A stretch of 64,000 bases of DNA, taken from positions 434,001 through 498,000 of the forward strand of contig NZ_BDCM01000012.1 in NCBI RefSeq assembly GCF_001613505.1, given 5' to 3'. Positions within the stretch are counted from its first letter, which is position 1; the number at the start of each line of letters is the position of its first letter. Position numbers and translations under genes: made by a program. Source of the DNA: Nocardia mikamii NBRC 108933. Lineage in GTDB: Bacteria; Actinomycetota; Actinomycetes; Mycobacteriales; Mycobacteriaceae. The notes beneath the pieces were generated by a model. That model was given only the letters and a program-made list of their open reading frames with translations. It searched no databases and was not told where the DNA came from. Shown here piece by piece: positions 1-8,222 of this stretch.

Positions 1-873
1 GGCGGCCGCGTCGACCCGCGCGAGGGTGCGGGCCGCGGCGAGATCGGCGACCATGACGGCGAAAGGTTTCGCGCCGCGCCGTTTGCGGGCGCGCAGTCGC
101 GCCACCGCGTCCTCGTCGTCGGCGGCGCAGGCGAGGTGATAGCCGCCGATGCCCTTGACCGCGACGATTCCGCCCTCGCGCAACATCTTTCGCGCGGCGG
201 CCACCGGGTCGCCGGTTCCGGGACCGGAGTAGCGCAGGGTGGGCCCGCAGTCGGGGCAGGCGATCGGCTGGGCGTGGAAACGGCGGTCGGCGGGATCGTG
301 ATACTCGCGCGCGCAGCGCTCGCACATGGCGAAATCGGCCATCGAGGTCCGCTCACGGTCGTAGGGCAGACTCGCGATGATCGTGAAGCGGGGGCCGCAA
401 TTGGTGCAGGTGATGAACGGATGCCGGTAGCGGCGGTCGGCCGGATCGGCCAGCTCCCGCGCACAGTCGGCGCAGATCGCCACATCGGGCGAGGCCAGGG
501 TGCGTCCGCCGCCGCGGGTCGTGCCGGCGATGTGGAATCCGGTGCCACCGCGCACCGGAAGATCGGTGCGCTCGACGGAGTCGACCACCGCCAGCGGCGG
601 CGGGTCGCGGCGCACCCGTTCGGCGAATTCGGCCAGCGCCCGCGGCGTTCCCTCGATGTCGACGATCACCCCGTCGCTGTCGTTGCAGACACTGCCGGTC
701 AGTGCGAGTTCGGCGGCGGTGCTGTAGACGAAGGGGCGGAACCCGACGCCCTGCACCACACCGCGCACCACCAACCGGCAACGAGCGCGCCCGCCGCCTG
801 CCACTCGGCCCGCCTCGGTGCCCACCGCTCGGCCCGCCTCGGTACCCAGAACCCGGCCCGCCTCGGTACTCAC
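1..873 (-). CDS. hypF: HypF carbamoyltransferase, N-terminal part (cut by left edge)
   Basis: HypF makes the thiocarboxamide that becomes the cyanide ligands of the [NiFe] active site. 291 codons are visible. An acylphosphatase-like domain (about residues 33-120, VVRGVVQGVGFRPF) is followed by two zinc-finger pairs (CADC/CTNC and CERC/CPDC, about 130-215) and the start of the YrdC-like domain (KGIGGYHLAC). The GTG start overlaps the hypC stop as GTGA. The first 27 residues are a threefold repeat of TEAGR plus three variable residues, not usual for the family; a shorter start near residue 30 cannot be excluded. The C-terminal Kae1-like domain lies outside the window. Confidence 0.93.
   Translation of the reverse strand, partial: MSTEAGRVLGTEAGRAVGTEAGRVAGGGRARCRLVVRGVVQGVGFRPFVYSTAAELALTGSVCNDSDGVIVDIEGTPRALAEFAERVRRDPPPLAVVDSVERTDLPVRGGTGFHIAGTTRGGGRTLASPDVAICADCARELADPADRRYRHPFITCTNCGPRFTIIASLPYDRERTSMADFAMCERCAREYHDPADRRFHAQPIACPDCGPTLRYSGPGTGDPVAAARKMLREGGIVAVKGIGGYHLACAADDEDAVARLRARKRRGAKPFAVMVADLAAARTLARVDAAA
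804..873. repeat. Three 24-bp tandem repeats at the hypF 5' end
   Basis: The 14-mer cggcccgcctcggt occurs at 806-819, 830-843 and 854-867 with an exact 24-bp period. Because 24 is a multiple of three, the repeat is in frame and encodes TEAGR-x-x-G three times at the HypF N terminus. Confidence 0.9.
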
Positions 874-1109
874 GGTTCGCCTCGGCTCAGCAGTCGCAGT
901 CCGGCCAGCGCCTCGCGGGCGCCCGCCTCGTCGGTACGCTCGACCGCGAGACCCATGTGGATGATCACCCAGTCGCCGGGTGCCACCGGATCGTCTTCCA
1001 GCAGGCCGATATTCACCTTGCGCTCGGCGCCGGAGACGTCGACGAGCGCCAGCTGACCGCCGTAGCCGTCCACGATCTGCACGACCCGGCCCGGAATTCC
1101 GAGGCACAT
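870..1109 (-). CDS. hypC: HypC hydrogenase assembly chaperone
   Basis: HypC is a small OB-fold chaperone that carries the Fe(CN)2CO unit with HypD and delivers it to the hydrogenase large subunit. The 79-residue product starts MCLGIPG; the Cys2 after Met is the conserved iron ligand and family hallmark. The start is fixed by this motif and by a GGAGG Shine-Dalgarno 8 bases upstream. It sits 2 bases after the protease gene and overlaps hypF by GTGA, so it is translated within one polycistronic message. Confidence 0.95.
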   Translation of the reverse strand: MCLGIPGRVVQIVDGYGGQLALVDVSGAERKVNIGLLEDDPVAPGDWVIIHMGLAVERTDEAGAREALAGLRLLSRGEP

Positions 1110-1111
1110 GA

Positions 1112-1588
1112 TCACACCTCCGTTCGCGACATCCGCAGCTGCGCGATCACCCGCGCCACGGTCGCGGCGCCCTCGTCCACGGCGGCCGCCACGGGTGCGG
1201 ACAGGCCGATTCCCTCGTCGGTCGACAGCGCCTGGCAGCCGACGACCACGGTGGGTGGGACGACCCCGCCCAGTGCCCGGACCCCCGCGAACACCGCCGC
1301 CGGATCCATTCCGTGGGCGTCCAGACCGGCCGGTGCCTCCTGACCCGGTTCGGCCCGCATCACCTCGATGCGCCCCGCCGCGCCCCGATTCGGGATCGCG
1401 TCGACGAGGACCAGCGCATCCCATTCATCGAGCAGGTCGTAGGCCAGATGCATGCCGCGGATGCCGTAGTCGACCACCCGCACGTCCCCGTCGCGGTCCG
1501 GCGGTATCCGCCGCACCACCTCGGGGCCGAATCCGTCGTCGCCGAGAAAGATGTTGCCGATTCCGGCGACGAGCACCCGGCTGTTCAC
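1112..1588 (-). CDS. Hydrogenase maturation endopeptidase (HyaD/HycI family)
   Basis: This nickel-dependent protease removes the C-terminal tail of the large subunit after metal insertion. 158 residues, normal for the family. It opens with VLVAGIGNIFLGDDGFG, which contains the GxGN and GDDGFG metal-site motifs (Asp about residue 15); VDYGIRGMHLAYDL supplies the second Asp and the His region. The GTG start overlaps the stop of the small membrane gene as GTGA. Its substrate is probably the large subunit at 5276-7072, which ends in a 22-residue cleavable tail. Confidence 0.93.
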   Translation of the reverse strand: MNSRVLVAGIGNIFLGDDGFGPEVVRRIPPDRDGDVRVVDYGIRGMHLAYDLLDEWDALVLVDAIPNRGAAGRIEVMRAEPGQEAPAGLDAHGMDPAAVFAGVRALGGVVPPTVVVGCQALSTDEGIGLSAPVAAAVDEGAATVARVIAQLRMSRTEV

Positions 1589-1704
1589 ATGCGCCGCATT
1601 CGCAGGTAGCGGCGCATATCCGGAATCGAGCGGATTCCGATCAGCGCCAGGACGACAACCGCCGCCGCGACGACTCCCGTGGCCACCATTCCCACCGTCT
1701 CCAT
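1585..1704 (-). CDS. Small one-TM hydrogenase-cluster protein (DUF6893-like)
   Basis: 39 residues: a short N terminus, a single hydrophobic helix of about 18 residues (VATGVVAAAVVVLALIGI) and a basic tail ending RRYLRMRRM. A strong GGAGGAAAGGACG ribosome site precedes the ATG. Small proteins of this shape accompany actinobacterial Hhy-type hydrogenases (DUF6893, from memory); the function is unknown. The position between accessory genes and the protease, with a 4-bp overlap downstream, suggests a role in membrane docking or assembly. That role is inference. Confidence 0.8.
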   Translation of the reverse strand: METVGMVATGVVAAAVVVLALIGIRSIPDMRRYLRMRRM

Positions 1705-1730
1705 GACATTCGTCCTTTCCTCCGGCCGCG

Positions 1731-3062
1731 CTACTCGCCCGGTCCGTCCAGTGGCTCCAGTTCGTCGGGATCGAAATACAGGTAACGCCCGTACCATTCG
1801 TGCAGATCGGCTCCGGGATCGTCGGCGATGACCACACCGACGTGGGTGCGCCCGTCGACGTCGGCGTGCACCGAGGTGACCCGCGCGTCCCGGCCGTCGA
1901 AGAACATGTCGTGGATATCGGCGCGCCGGGCCGGATGCAGCCGCACCCTGCTCCCCTTGCGCACCAGCGTCCCGGCGATCGGCACGGCATCCGAATCCGG
2001 CCGCACCGCGCCGTCGGCGGCGGGATCCCACCAGTCCGTCCCCGGCGGGACCTCCGGCACCAGCCGGTCCGCTCCCTCGTGCGGGTCGCGCAGCACACCG
2101 TGCAGGCGGGCCATCTGCTCGGCGGTCATCGCGTCACAGCTCTCGACGATGCGGGCCGCACGCGGATCGGTGGCGCGCGCGGCGGCCTTCTCCTCGTCGG
2201 TCATCGCCATCACACGCAACGTCAGGATCTCGTCGATCTCGGTGGCGTCGTACAGCGATTCCTGGCTCTGCTCGGCGATTTCGGGATGGTCGTAGAGGAT
2301 GATCGGAGAGACCAGCATCAGGCTGTGATCGCCGGGCGGTCCGGCGAGCACCGGGAAGCAGCGGCGCTGGGTACAGCGCGCGACCGTGGCCTCGGCCTCC
2401 GGCGGCGGTTCCAGCAGCGAGACGAACCGTCCATCGGCGACCTCCGCGATCACATGCGCACCGATCAGCGACCGGGCGAGGGCATCACGCTTGTCCGCGG
2501 CGGGTTCGCCGGTATTGCGCACGGTCACGCGCAGGCGCAGATATCCATGCTCCGCAACGACATTCAGGTCCACTTCGCCGTGCAGCGGCCACCGGGTGCG
2601 CACGATCGCACCGGCCGGCCCCGTCGCCCCGTCGTCGAGGGGTTCGGTTTCGGCGCCGCCCGGGACGTCGAACGGCACCGTGGTCGCGGCCGGGCGGATC
2701 GGCCCCACGGCGACCTCCCGCTCCACCGCCTCGTCCCAATCCGGCCAGGTCCGACCCGCCACCGTCGTTTCCGCGACCGCGGCTCCGGCGGCGTCGCGCA
2801 CACCGCGGTGTTGCAGCTGCAGGAATCGAAGCGTGAACCGCACGGTCGGGTCGGCGCCGGGGTCCACCACCATCTCCCCGGCCAGATCGCAGTCCTCGCC
2901 CAGTCCGTCCGCGTGCGCGCGGGGCGGTCCGAGCACGCCGAACTGCCACCGGCAGCGGTTCTTTCGAGCGTCGGCCCGGTACGGGTACAGCAGATAGCCC
3001 TCGTAGAGCACCGCGTCGGCAACCGCGCGGGCCCGGGCTCGGCTCGACTCCGCGGTACTCAC
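1731..3062 (-). CDS. Conserved hydrogenase-cluster protein, 443 aa, unknown function
   Basis: I do not recognise a domain with a known activity. The protein is soluble, acidic and without a signal peptide or membrane segment. It starts VSTAESSRARARAVADAVLYEGYLLYPYR-like from a GTG that overlaps the previous stop (GTGA). It contains WPDWDE and DEILTLRVMAMTDEEK blocks and a C-terminal part rich in Asp and His (HDMFFDGRDARV, HVGVVIADDPG). Its place inside the structural-accessory block argues for a role in hydrogenase assembly or electron transfer. Confidence 0.75.
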   Translation of the reverse strand: MSTAESSRARARAVADAVLYEGYLLYPYRADARKNRCRWQFGVLGPPRAHADGLGEDCDLAGEMVVDPGADPTVRFTLRFLQLQHRGVRDAAGAAVAETTVAGRTWPDWDEAVEREVAVGPIRPAATTVPFDVPGGAETEPLDDGATGPAGAIVRTRWPLHGEVDLNVVAEHGYLRLRVTVRNTGEPAADKRDALARSLIGAHVIAEVADGRFVSLLEPPPEAEATVARCTQRRCFPVLAGPPGDHSLMLVSPIILYDHPEIAEQSQESLYDATEIDEILTLRVMAMTDEEKAAARATDPRAARIVESCDAMTAEQMARLHGVLRDPHEGADRLVPEVPPGTDWWDPAADGAVRPDSDAVPIAGTLVRKGSRVRLHPARRADIHDMFFDGRDARVTSVHADVDGRTHVGVVIADDPGADLHEWYGRYLYFDPDELEPLDGPGE

Positions 3063-3706
3063 GCCGACTCCTGCGCACCGGCGAGCAGCCGCCCGACCGT
3101 CTCGTCGAATCCCAGCATCCCGTGCTCGCCCTTGTAGGCGGCCAGTGCTGCCAAGGTGTCCTCGTGCAAGCGCACCCAGCCGGCGCCCGGGAACTGCGCG
3201 GCCATCAGCTCGCGCCAGACCGAGACCGGCATCTCGTAGCGGTCCTCGCGGTCCCAGGGGATCTGCTGCACCGCGAATCCGTGGCTGCCGCGGATGAAGA
3301 CCGTGCCGCTGAACAGGAACAGCAGCGGCACGCTGCCCTCGCGCAGCGAGTGCAGATATTTCGATCCGGCGACCTCGAAGTCGTAGGTGCACGGCATCGG
3401 CAGATCCACCTCGGCACCGCCGGTGAACCCGGGAACCGTTGTGGCGCAGTGCATCCACAGGAACGAGCGCTGAGTGTGGTCCCAGCGTTCGCGCGGTCCG
3501 AACAGATCCAGCAGGCCCGCGCTCTCGGCGTCGGTGTAGGAGCGGCGGTTCGGTTCGATGCGAACCTGTGCGCGCAACGCGATGGCGTGGACGGGTTCGT
3601 CACCGACCGACGCGATGCCGATCCGCGCGGACAGGATCGGGGTGACCGCGTACGGCTCGGGCTTCATCCCGAGGACCGCGAAGGTGGTGGCGTAGGCGGG
3701 GCTCAT
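3059..3706 (-). CDS. DUF6084-like hydrogenase accessory protein
   Basis: 215 residues starting MSPAYATTFAVLGMKPEPYAV. The middle reads as a beta-rich domain (IALRAQVRIEPNRRSYTD, CTYDFEVAGSKYLHSL, GTVFIRGSHGFAVQQIPW). No catalytic motif, signal or membrane helix is visible. The ATG overlaps the upstream stop (ATGA) and the stop overlaps the next start (GTGA), so production is coupled to both neighbours. Proteins of this type (DUF6084, recalled) accompany actinobacterial group 1h hydrogenases; the molecular role is unknown. Confidence 0.78.
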   Translation of the reverse strand: MSPAYATTFAVLGMKPEPYAVTPILSARIGIASVGDEPVHAIALRAQVRIEPNRRSYTDAESAGLLDLFGPRERWDHTQRSFLWMHCATTVPGFTGGAEVDLPMPCTYDFEVAGSKYLHSLREGSVPLLFLFSGTVFIRGSHGFAVQQIPWDREDRYEMPVSVWRELMAAQFPGAGWVRLHEDTLAALAAYKGEHGMLGFDETVGRLLAGAQESA

Positions 3707-4347
3707 ACCGGTTCCCCCGCATCGAACGGCCGCGCTCGCGCGGTCATGGTGGTGAAGAACTCCGTCACGTAGTCGCGCACGTCCGCACCGCCGTCGAACC
3801 CGCGCCACAGCAGGCGAATCCGGCCCACGAACTCGTAGCAGGCGTCGATCGGCAGCAGCAGGCAACGCGAGGCGGCGGCGTCGCGGTCGGGTATGCGGAT
3901 CAGCAGCGCCTCCACATCGTCGGCGAGATCGCCGAATTCCGGATGCCGCTCGGTGAACGATCGCCAATTATCAAGGGGCAGTTCGGATTCTGTGGCTCCT
4001 GCCGGTCCCGGATAGAAGGCGACCGTCCGCCCGGCTGCCGAGCTGTGGAAGAAGAAGGCGAGTCCGACCGGGATCTCGAGGCCGTCCCATTCCGGCAGGC
4101 TCATCCGGAATCGCGGGAACGAGACGTACCGGCGCGGGACCGCCCGGTAACGCAGCGCCGCGCCGCGCTCGGTGAACAGCAGATAACAGCCCCGGCACAC
4201 GCAGAGCATGTGCCGGCTCTCGGTGTCGACGACGTGCTGATGGTCCCCGGCGATCGGTTCGGCGCACATCTCGCAGCGTTCCCCCGCCACCGGTGCCGGC
4301 CGGCGATCGGTGGCGAGGCGGCGCAGTGCCCGCACGGTCGGATTCAT
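3703..4347 (-). CDS. DUF5947-like hydrogenase accessory protein with Cys-pair motif
   Basis: 214 residues. Near the N terminus are two metal-site-like pairs, CEMC (about 26-29) and CRGC (about 50-53), separated by about 20 residues, which would suit a structural zinc or a rubredoxin-like site. The rest is a soluble domain (YVSFPRFRMSLPEWDGLEIP, LLLPIDACYEFVGRIR). The start overlaps the NifU/Rieske stop as ATGA. Proteins of this kind (DUF5947, recalled) are regular members of Hhy-type hydrogenase operons. Assembly factor is the best guess. Confidence 0.78.
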   Translation of the reverse strand: MNPTVRALRRLATDRRPAPVAGERCEMCAEPIAGDHQHVVDTESRHMLCVCRGCYLLFTERGAALRYRAVPRRYVSFPRFRMSLPEWDGLEIPVGLAFFFHSSAAGRTVAFYPGPAGATESELPLDNWRSFTERHPEFGDLADDVEALLIRIPDRDAAASRCLLLPIDACYEFVGRIRLLWRGFDGGADVRDYVTEFFTTMTARARPFDAGEPV

Positions 4348-5243
4348 CCGCCCACCCCCACCGGAACCGCCACCGACAGTTCGCCGTCGCGTACCAGCAC
4401 CGGCAGCGGTTCGAGATGTCCCGCGCCGTCCAGGCGCGCGCCGGCGTGGACCACGTCGAAATGGGCGTGGCAGCCGGGACAGCGCAGTACCGGATCCCCG
4501 TGGACGCCGCGGTGCAGAGCCGCACCGGCCAGCGATCGATCACAGGCCGGGCAGTGGTCGCGGTAGACGTAGATCTCGTCACCGACCCGGCAGGCGAGCA
4601 CCGGCAGTCCGGCCAGCGCGAACCCGCCCACCTCATTGGCGGACAGCTGCGCCAATTCCGGTGCGCCGACCCAGTTTCCGCCGGTCCGCACGTGCGAGAA
4701 CAGCGTGTCCGGTGCGATCACCGCCGCATCGGCGGCCGGTTCGGCGGTGACGACGTCGATCGCGGTGATCTCCGGTGCGGCCGCGCGCACGGCATCCTCG
4801 ACGGCCAGTTCCAAGGTCACCGACGAGGAGGGGCAGCTACGGCAGCTTCCGGTCAGCTCCAGCCGGACCACCCCGTCGCCGGTGACCTCGAGCAGCCGCA
4901 CATCGCCGCCGTGCGATCCCAGATACGGCCGCACGCTGTCGAGCGCGGCGGCGACCCTGGTTCGCACGTCGTGCGGGTGCAGTCCGTGCACGAGCAGCAG
5001 ACTGGCGACCAGATCGTCGTCGAGCAGCCGTCGCACCGCGACGTCGTCCAGGCAGGCCAGGATGCGGCGCAATCCGGCGCCGTAGAGATCGACCACCTCA
5101 CCGACCAGCGCCTCGGCCCGTTCCCGGGCCGCCGCCCCACCCGCCGAGCTCGCATCGAGCAATGTCTCGATGCGATCGCCCGCGTCTCGCCACCGGTCGT
5201 CGTCGACCGTTGTGGCGGACTCGTCGTCGGGAAGCGTGGACAT
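4344..5243 (-). CDS. NifU-like / Rieske-like fusion, candidate hydrogenase electron relay
   Basis: 299 residues. After a helical N terminus comes a NifU-type domain (about 95-165: PYLGSHGGDVRL, then SCRSCPSS with Cys134 and Cys137), which could carry an Fe-S cluster. A Rieske-like fold follows (about 185-290). Here CPAC (231-234) and CPGCHAHFD (255-263) stand where Rieske proteins have C-x-H and C-x2-H, so both usual His positions are replaced and four Cys remain. Mycobacterial Huc/Hhy loci encode iron-sulfur partners thought to pass electrons to quinone; this is the likely counterpart. AAGGAGG precedes the ATG. Confidence 0.85.
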   Translation of the reverse strand: MSTLPDDESATTVDDDRWRDAGDRIETLLDASSAGGAAARERAEALVGEVVDLYGAGLRRILACLDDVAVRRLLDDDLVASLLLVHGLHPHDVRTRVAAALDSVRPYLGSHGGDVRLLEVTGDGVVRLELTGSCRSCPSSSVTLELAVEDAVRAAAPEITAIDVVTAEPAADAAVIAPDTLFSHVRTGGNWVGAPELAQLSANEVGGFALAGLPVLACRVGDEIYVYRDHCPACDRSLAGAALHRGVHGDPVLRCPGCHAHFDVVHAGARLDGAGHLEPLPVLVRDGELSVAVPVGVGG

Positions 5244-5275
5244 CGCCTCCTTCTGCGGCTGGGCCGGATCTCCGG

Positions 5276-7072
5276 CTATTCGCCGGTCGATATCTGGGCG
5301 GGTGAATGCACCAGGTCCAGGGTCGTGCCCTTCCCGAGATACATGTGCACGCCGCAGGGCAGGCAGGGATCGAAGCTGCGCACCGTGCGCATGATGTCGA
5401 TGCCCTTGAAGTGCTCGCGGTCGTTCTCCTCGAAGATCGGCTGTCCCTGAACCGCGTCCTCGTAGGGCCCCGGCGTGCCGAAGCTGTCGCGCGGGTTGGC
5501 GTTCCACGGGGTCGGCGGATAGGGGTGGTAGTTGGCGATCTTGCCGTCGCGGATCACCATGTGATGCGACAGCACGCCGCGCACGGCCTCGGTGAAACCG
5601 CAGCCGATCCCCTCGTCGGGCACGTCGAAGTGCTCCCACGTCTTGGTCCGCCCGGCCCGGATCTCGGTGAGCGCCTGCTCGGCGAAATGCAGTGCGCACG
5701 CGGCCGCGTAGGCCTGGAAGTAGGTGCGGGCACGATCGCGTTCGATGGTGTTGCTCCCGTACTCCGGAATCTTCCATTCCAGTTCGACCGGCCCCTTCAA
5801 GGCGGTCTTGGGCAGGTTGATCTGCACACTGTGCCCGGTCGAACGGACATAGCCGATGTCGACCAGCCCCGCCAGCGCCGTCGACCACAACCGGGCCAGC
5901 GGCCCGCCGCCGGTGTCGAGGGCCAGGTGGTCCTTGCCGTCGAACCAGCGCGGTGACATCACCCAGCTGTACTTGTCGTCGAGGTCGCGTTTCTGCGGCT
6001 TCGGATTGGTGTGCTGATTCCACGGATGGCGCCGGTCCACCGGATTGCCCAGCGGATCGGTCTTCACGAACATCTCCTGATCGGTCCAGTCGTCGTAATA
6101 CGAACTGCCCAAAAGGATTCGGATGCCGAGATTGATGTCGAGCAGCGAGGTGGTGACGAGTTTGCCGTCCACCACCACACCCGGCGTCACGAACATCCGC
6201 CGGCCCCAGTCCTCCATATCCTTGTACTCGAAATTGCAGGACTCCGGATCCTGGAACGAACCCCAGCAGCCCAGTAACGTGCGCCGCAGGCCGACCCGCT
6301 CGTATCCGGGCACCGCGGTGTAGAAGAAGTCGAACAGATCGTCGTGCATCGGCACGACCTTCTTCATGAATTCGACGTATCGCATCAGTCGCGACATGTA
6401 GTCGGTCATCAACTGGACCGTGGCGACGGTGCCGACGCCGCCGGGATACAGCGTCGAGGGATGCACGTGCCGGCCTTCCATGAGGCAGAACATCTCTCGC
6501 GTGTACCGGCTCACCTGCAGCGCCTCGCGGTAGAACTCGCCGGTGAAGGGATTGAGCGCTTCCATGATGTCGCCGACGGTGCGATAACCGTGCATCGCGG
6601 CGTGCGGCGCCTCGGCCTTGCGGGCGGCGTCGAGGACACTCGGATTGGTCTCGGCGACCATTTTCTCGCAGAAGTCCACCCCGACCAGATTCTCCTGGAA
6701 GATGTTGTGGTCGAACATGTATTCCGCGGCCTCGCCGAGATTGACGATCCACTCGCCCAGATGCGGCGGCTTCACCCCGTAGGCCATGTTCTGGCAGTAG
6801 CACGAACACGTGGCGTGGTTGTCACCGCAGATTCCGCAGATGCGGCTGGTGATGAAGTGCGCGTCGCGCGGATCCTTGCCGCGCATGAATATCGAATATC
6901 CGCGGAAGATGGACGAGGTGCTGTGACATTCGACCACTTCGCGATTCTCGAAATCGATCTTCGTGTAGATACCGAGGCTGCCCACGATCCGGGTGATCGG
7001 GTCCCACGCCATTTCGACGAGCGAATCCGGCTCGATCTTCTTGTGCGACGCCTCCGGGATGATCTGTGTCAT
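5276..7072 (-). CDS. hhyL: [NiFe]-hydrogenase large subunit, group 1h (Hhy-type)
   Basis: This is the catalytic subunit that oxidises H2. 598 residues. The L1 motif RICGICGDNHATC gives Cys79 and Cys82, and the L2 motif DPCLPCGVH gives Cys570 and Cys573, the four nickel ligands. A 22-residue tail follows His576 and would be removed by the protease at 1112-1588. The overall sequence (FRGYSIFMRGKDPRDAHF, YCQNMAYGV) matches the actinobacterial high-affinity group. A TAGGAGG ribosome site lies at the stop of the small-subunit gene, 12 bases upstream. Confidence 0.95.
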   Translation of the reverse strand: MTQIIPEASHKKIEPDSLVEMAWDPITRIVGSLGIYTKIDFENREVVECHSTSSIFRGYSIFMRGKDPRDAHFITSRICGICGDNHATCSCYCQNMAYGVKPPHLGEWIVNLGEAAEYMFDHNIFQENLVGVDFCEKMVAETNPSVLDAARKAEAPHAAMHGYRTVGDIMEALNPFTGEFYREALQVSRYTREMFCLMEGRHVHPSTLYPGGVGTVATVQLMTDYMSRLMRYVEFMKKVVPMHDDLFDFFYTAVPGYERVGLRRTLLGCWGSFQDPESCNFEYKDMEDWGRRMFVTPGVVVDGKLVTTSLLDINLGIRILLGSSYYDDWTDQEMFVKTDPLGNPVDRRHPWNQHTNPKPQKRDLDDKYSWVMSPRWFDGKDHLALDTGGGPLARLWSTALAGLVDIGYVRSTGHSVQINLPKTALKGPVELEWKIPEYGSNTIERDRARTYFQAYAAACALHFAEQALTEIRAGRTKTWEHFDVPDEGIGCGFTEAVRGVLSHHMVIRDGKIANYHPYPPTPWNANPRDSFGTPGPYEDAVQGQPIFEENDREHFKGIDIMRTVRSFDPCLPCGVHMYLGKGTTLDLVHSPAQISTGE

Positions 7073-7084
7073 CGCGAGATCCTC

Positions 7085-8140
7085 CTACCAGGTGCGAGTC
7101 GCGCCCGTATCGAGTTTCTCCCCCTTGTGCCGCCAGTGCGGCTCCTTGTCGACGGTGCGGCCGGTGATGTGCCGCAGACTGCGGATCACCGATCCGTACA
7201 GCCCCGAAGCGCTGGACGAGATCTTGCCGCCCGGCGGTTCATCCATGAACGGCATGAATTTGTCCGGGAATCCCGGCATGGTGCAGCCGATGCAGATACC
7301 GCCGACGTTCGGGCAGCCGCCGACACCGTTGAGCCAACCACGTTTGGGCACATTGCATTTCACGACCGGGCCCCAGCAGCCCAATTTCACGATGCACTTC
7401 GGCGAACCGTACTCCTCGGCGAAGTCACCCTGTTCGTAGTATCCGGCACGATCGCAACCCTCGTGCACGGTCGCCCCGAACAACCACTTCGGGCGCAGCG
7501 CCTCGTCGAGCGGAATCATCGGCGCCTGGCCGGTCGCCATGTACAGCAGATACGTCAGGGTCTCGGAGAGATTGTCCGGCTGAATCGGGCATCCCGGCAC
7601 ACAGACGATCGGAATATCGGCCTTGGACTTCCAGTCCCAGCCGAGGTAATCCGGCACTCCCATCGCGCCGGTGGGGTTGCCGGCCATCGCGTGAATGCCG
7701 CCGTACGTGGCGCAGGTACCGACGGCCACGACCGCGGTGGCCTTGGGCGCCAGCCGGTCGAGCCATTCGCTGGTGGTCATCGGCTGATTCGTCTCCGGGT
7801 TGTTGCCGAAACCGCACCAGTAACCGTCGCCGTGCAATTGCTCGTTCGGAATCGAGCCTTCGACCACCAGAACGAAGGGTTCGAGTTCGCCGCGGTCGGC
7901 CTTGAAGAACCATTCGAGGAAGTCGTCGGCTCCCCCGTTCGGGCCGCATTCGAAATCGATCAGCGGCCAATGTACGGCGATCTTGGGGAGGCCGGGAAGC
8001 GCTCCGAGAGCGATTTCCTCGACACTGGGCTGGGTGGCGGCAGTCAACGCCACCGAATCGCCGTCACAACTGAGGCCCGCGTTGATCCACAGGACGTGTA
8101 TCAGCGTCTCTTCGGCCCGAACTGCTTCCTGGGTGGGCAT
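7085..8140 (-). CDS. hhyS: [NiFe]-hydrogenase small subunit, group 1h (Hhy-type)
   Basis: This is the electron-transfer subunit with three Fe-S clusters. 351 residues without a Tat signal, so the enzyme stays cytoplasmic or is recruited from inside. The proximal-cluster motif is Cys25-x2-Asp28 (LSCDGDS) instead of CxxC, the Asp-ligated type known for group 1h; other ligands are Cys143 and Cys180/184. The medial and distal clusters use His226, Cys229, Cys249, Cys255, Cys262, Cys276, Cys283 and Cys286. A CRP-like palindrome lies 61 bases upstream of the start. Confidence 0.94.
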   Translation of the reverse strand: MPTQEAVRAEETLIHVLWINAGLSCDGDSVALTAATQPSVEEIALGALPGLPKIAVHWPLIDFECGPNGGADDFLEWFFKADRGELEPFVLVVEGSIPNEQLHGDGYWCGFGNNPETNQPMTTSEWLDRLAPKATAVVAVGTCATYGGIHAMAGNPTGAMGVPDYLGWDWKSKADIPIVCVPGCPIQPDNLSETLTYLLYMATGQAPMIPLDEALRPKWLFGATVHEGCDRAGYYEQGDFAEEYGSPKCIVKLGCWGPVVKCNVPKRGWLNGVGGCPNVGGICIGCTMPGFPDKFMPFMDEPPGGKISSSASGLYGSVIRSLRHITGRTVDKEPHWRHKGEKLDTGATRTW

Positions 8141-8200
8141 GAACGCCGCCTTCCCGAGCCGGGCGGGGGCTGGCCGATCCGGCTCGAAGCCGTCTCAATC

Positions 8201-8216
8201 TGTGATACAGACCACA
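8201..8216. promoter_or_regulatory. CRP/FNR-like palindrome upstream of hhyS
   Basis: tgtgatacagaccaca reads TGTGA-N6-CCACA, one base from the actinobacterial CRP consensus TGTGA-N6-TCACA. It lies in the 82-bp gap between hypB and hhyS, 61 bases before the hhyS ATG, and could allow separate control of the structural genes by carbon or energy state. Confidence 0.5.
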
Positions 8217-8222
8217 CCGAGC

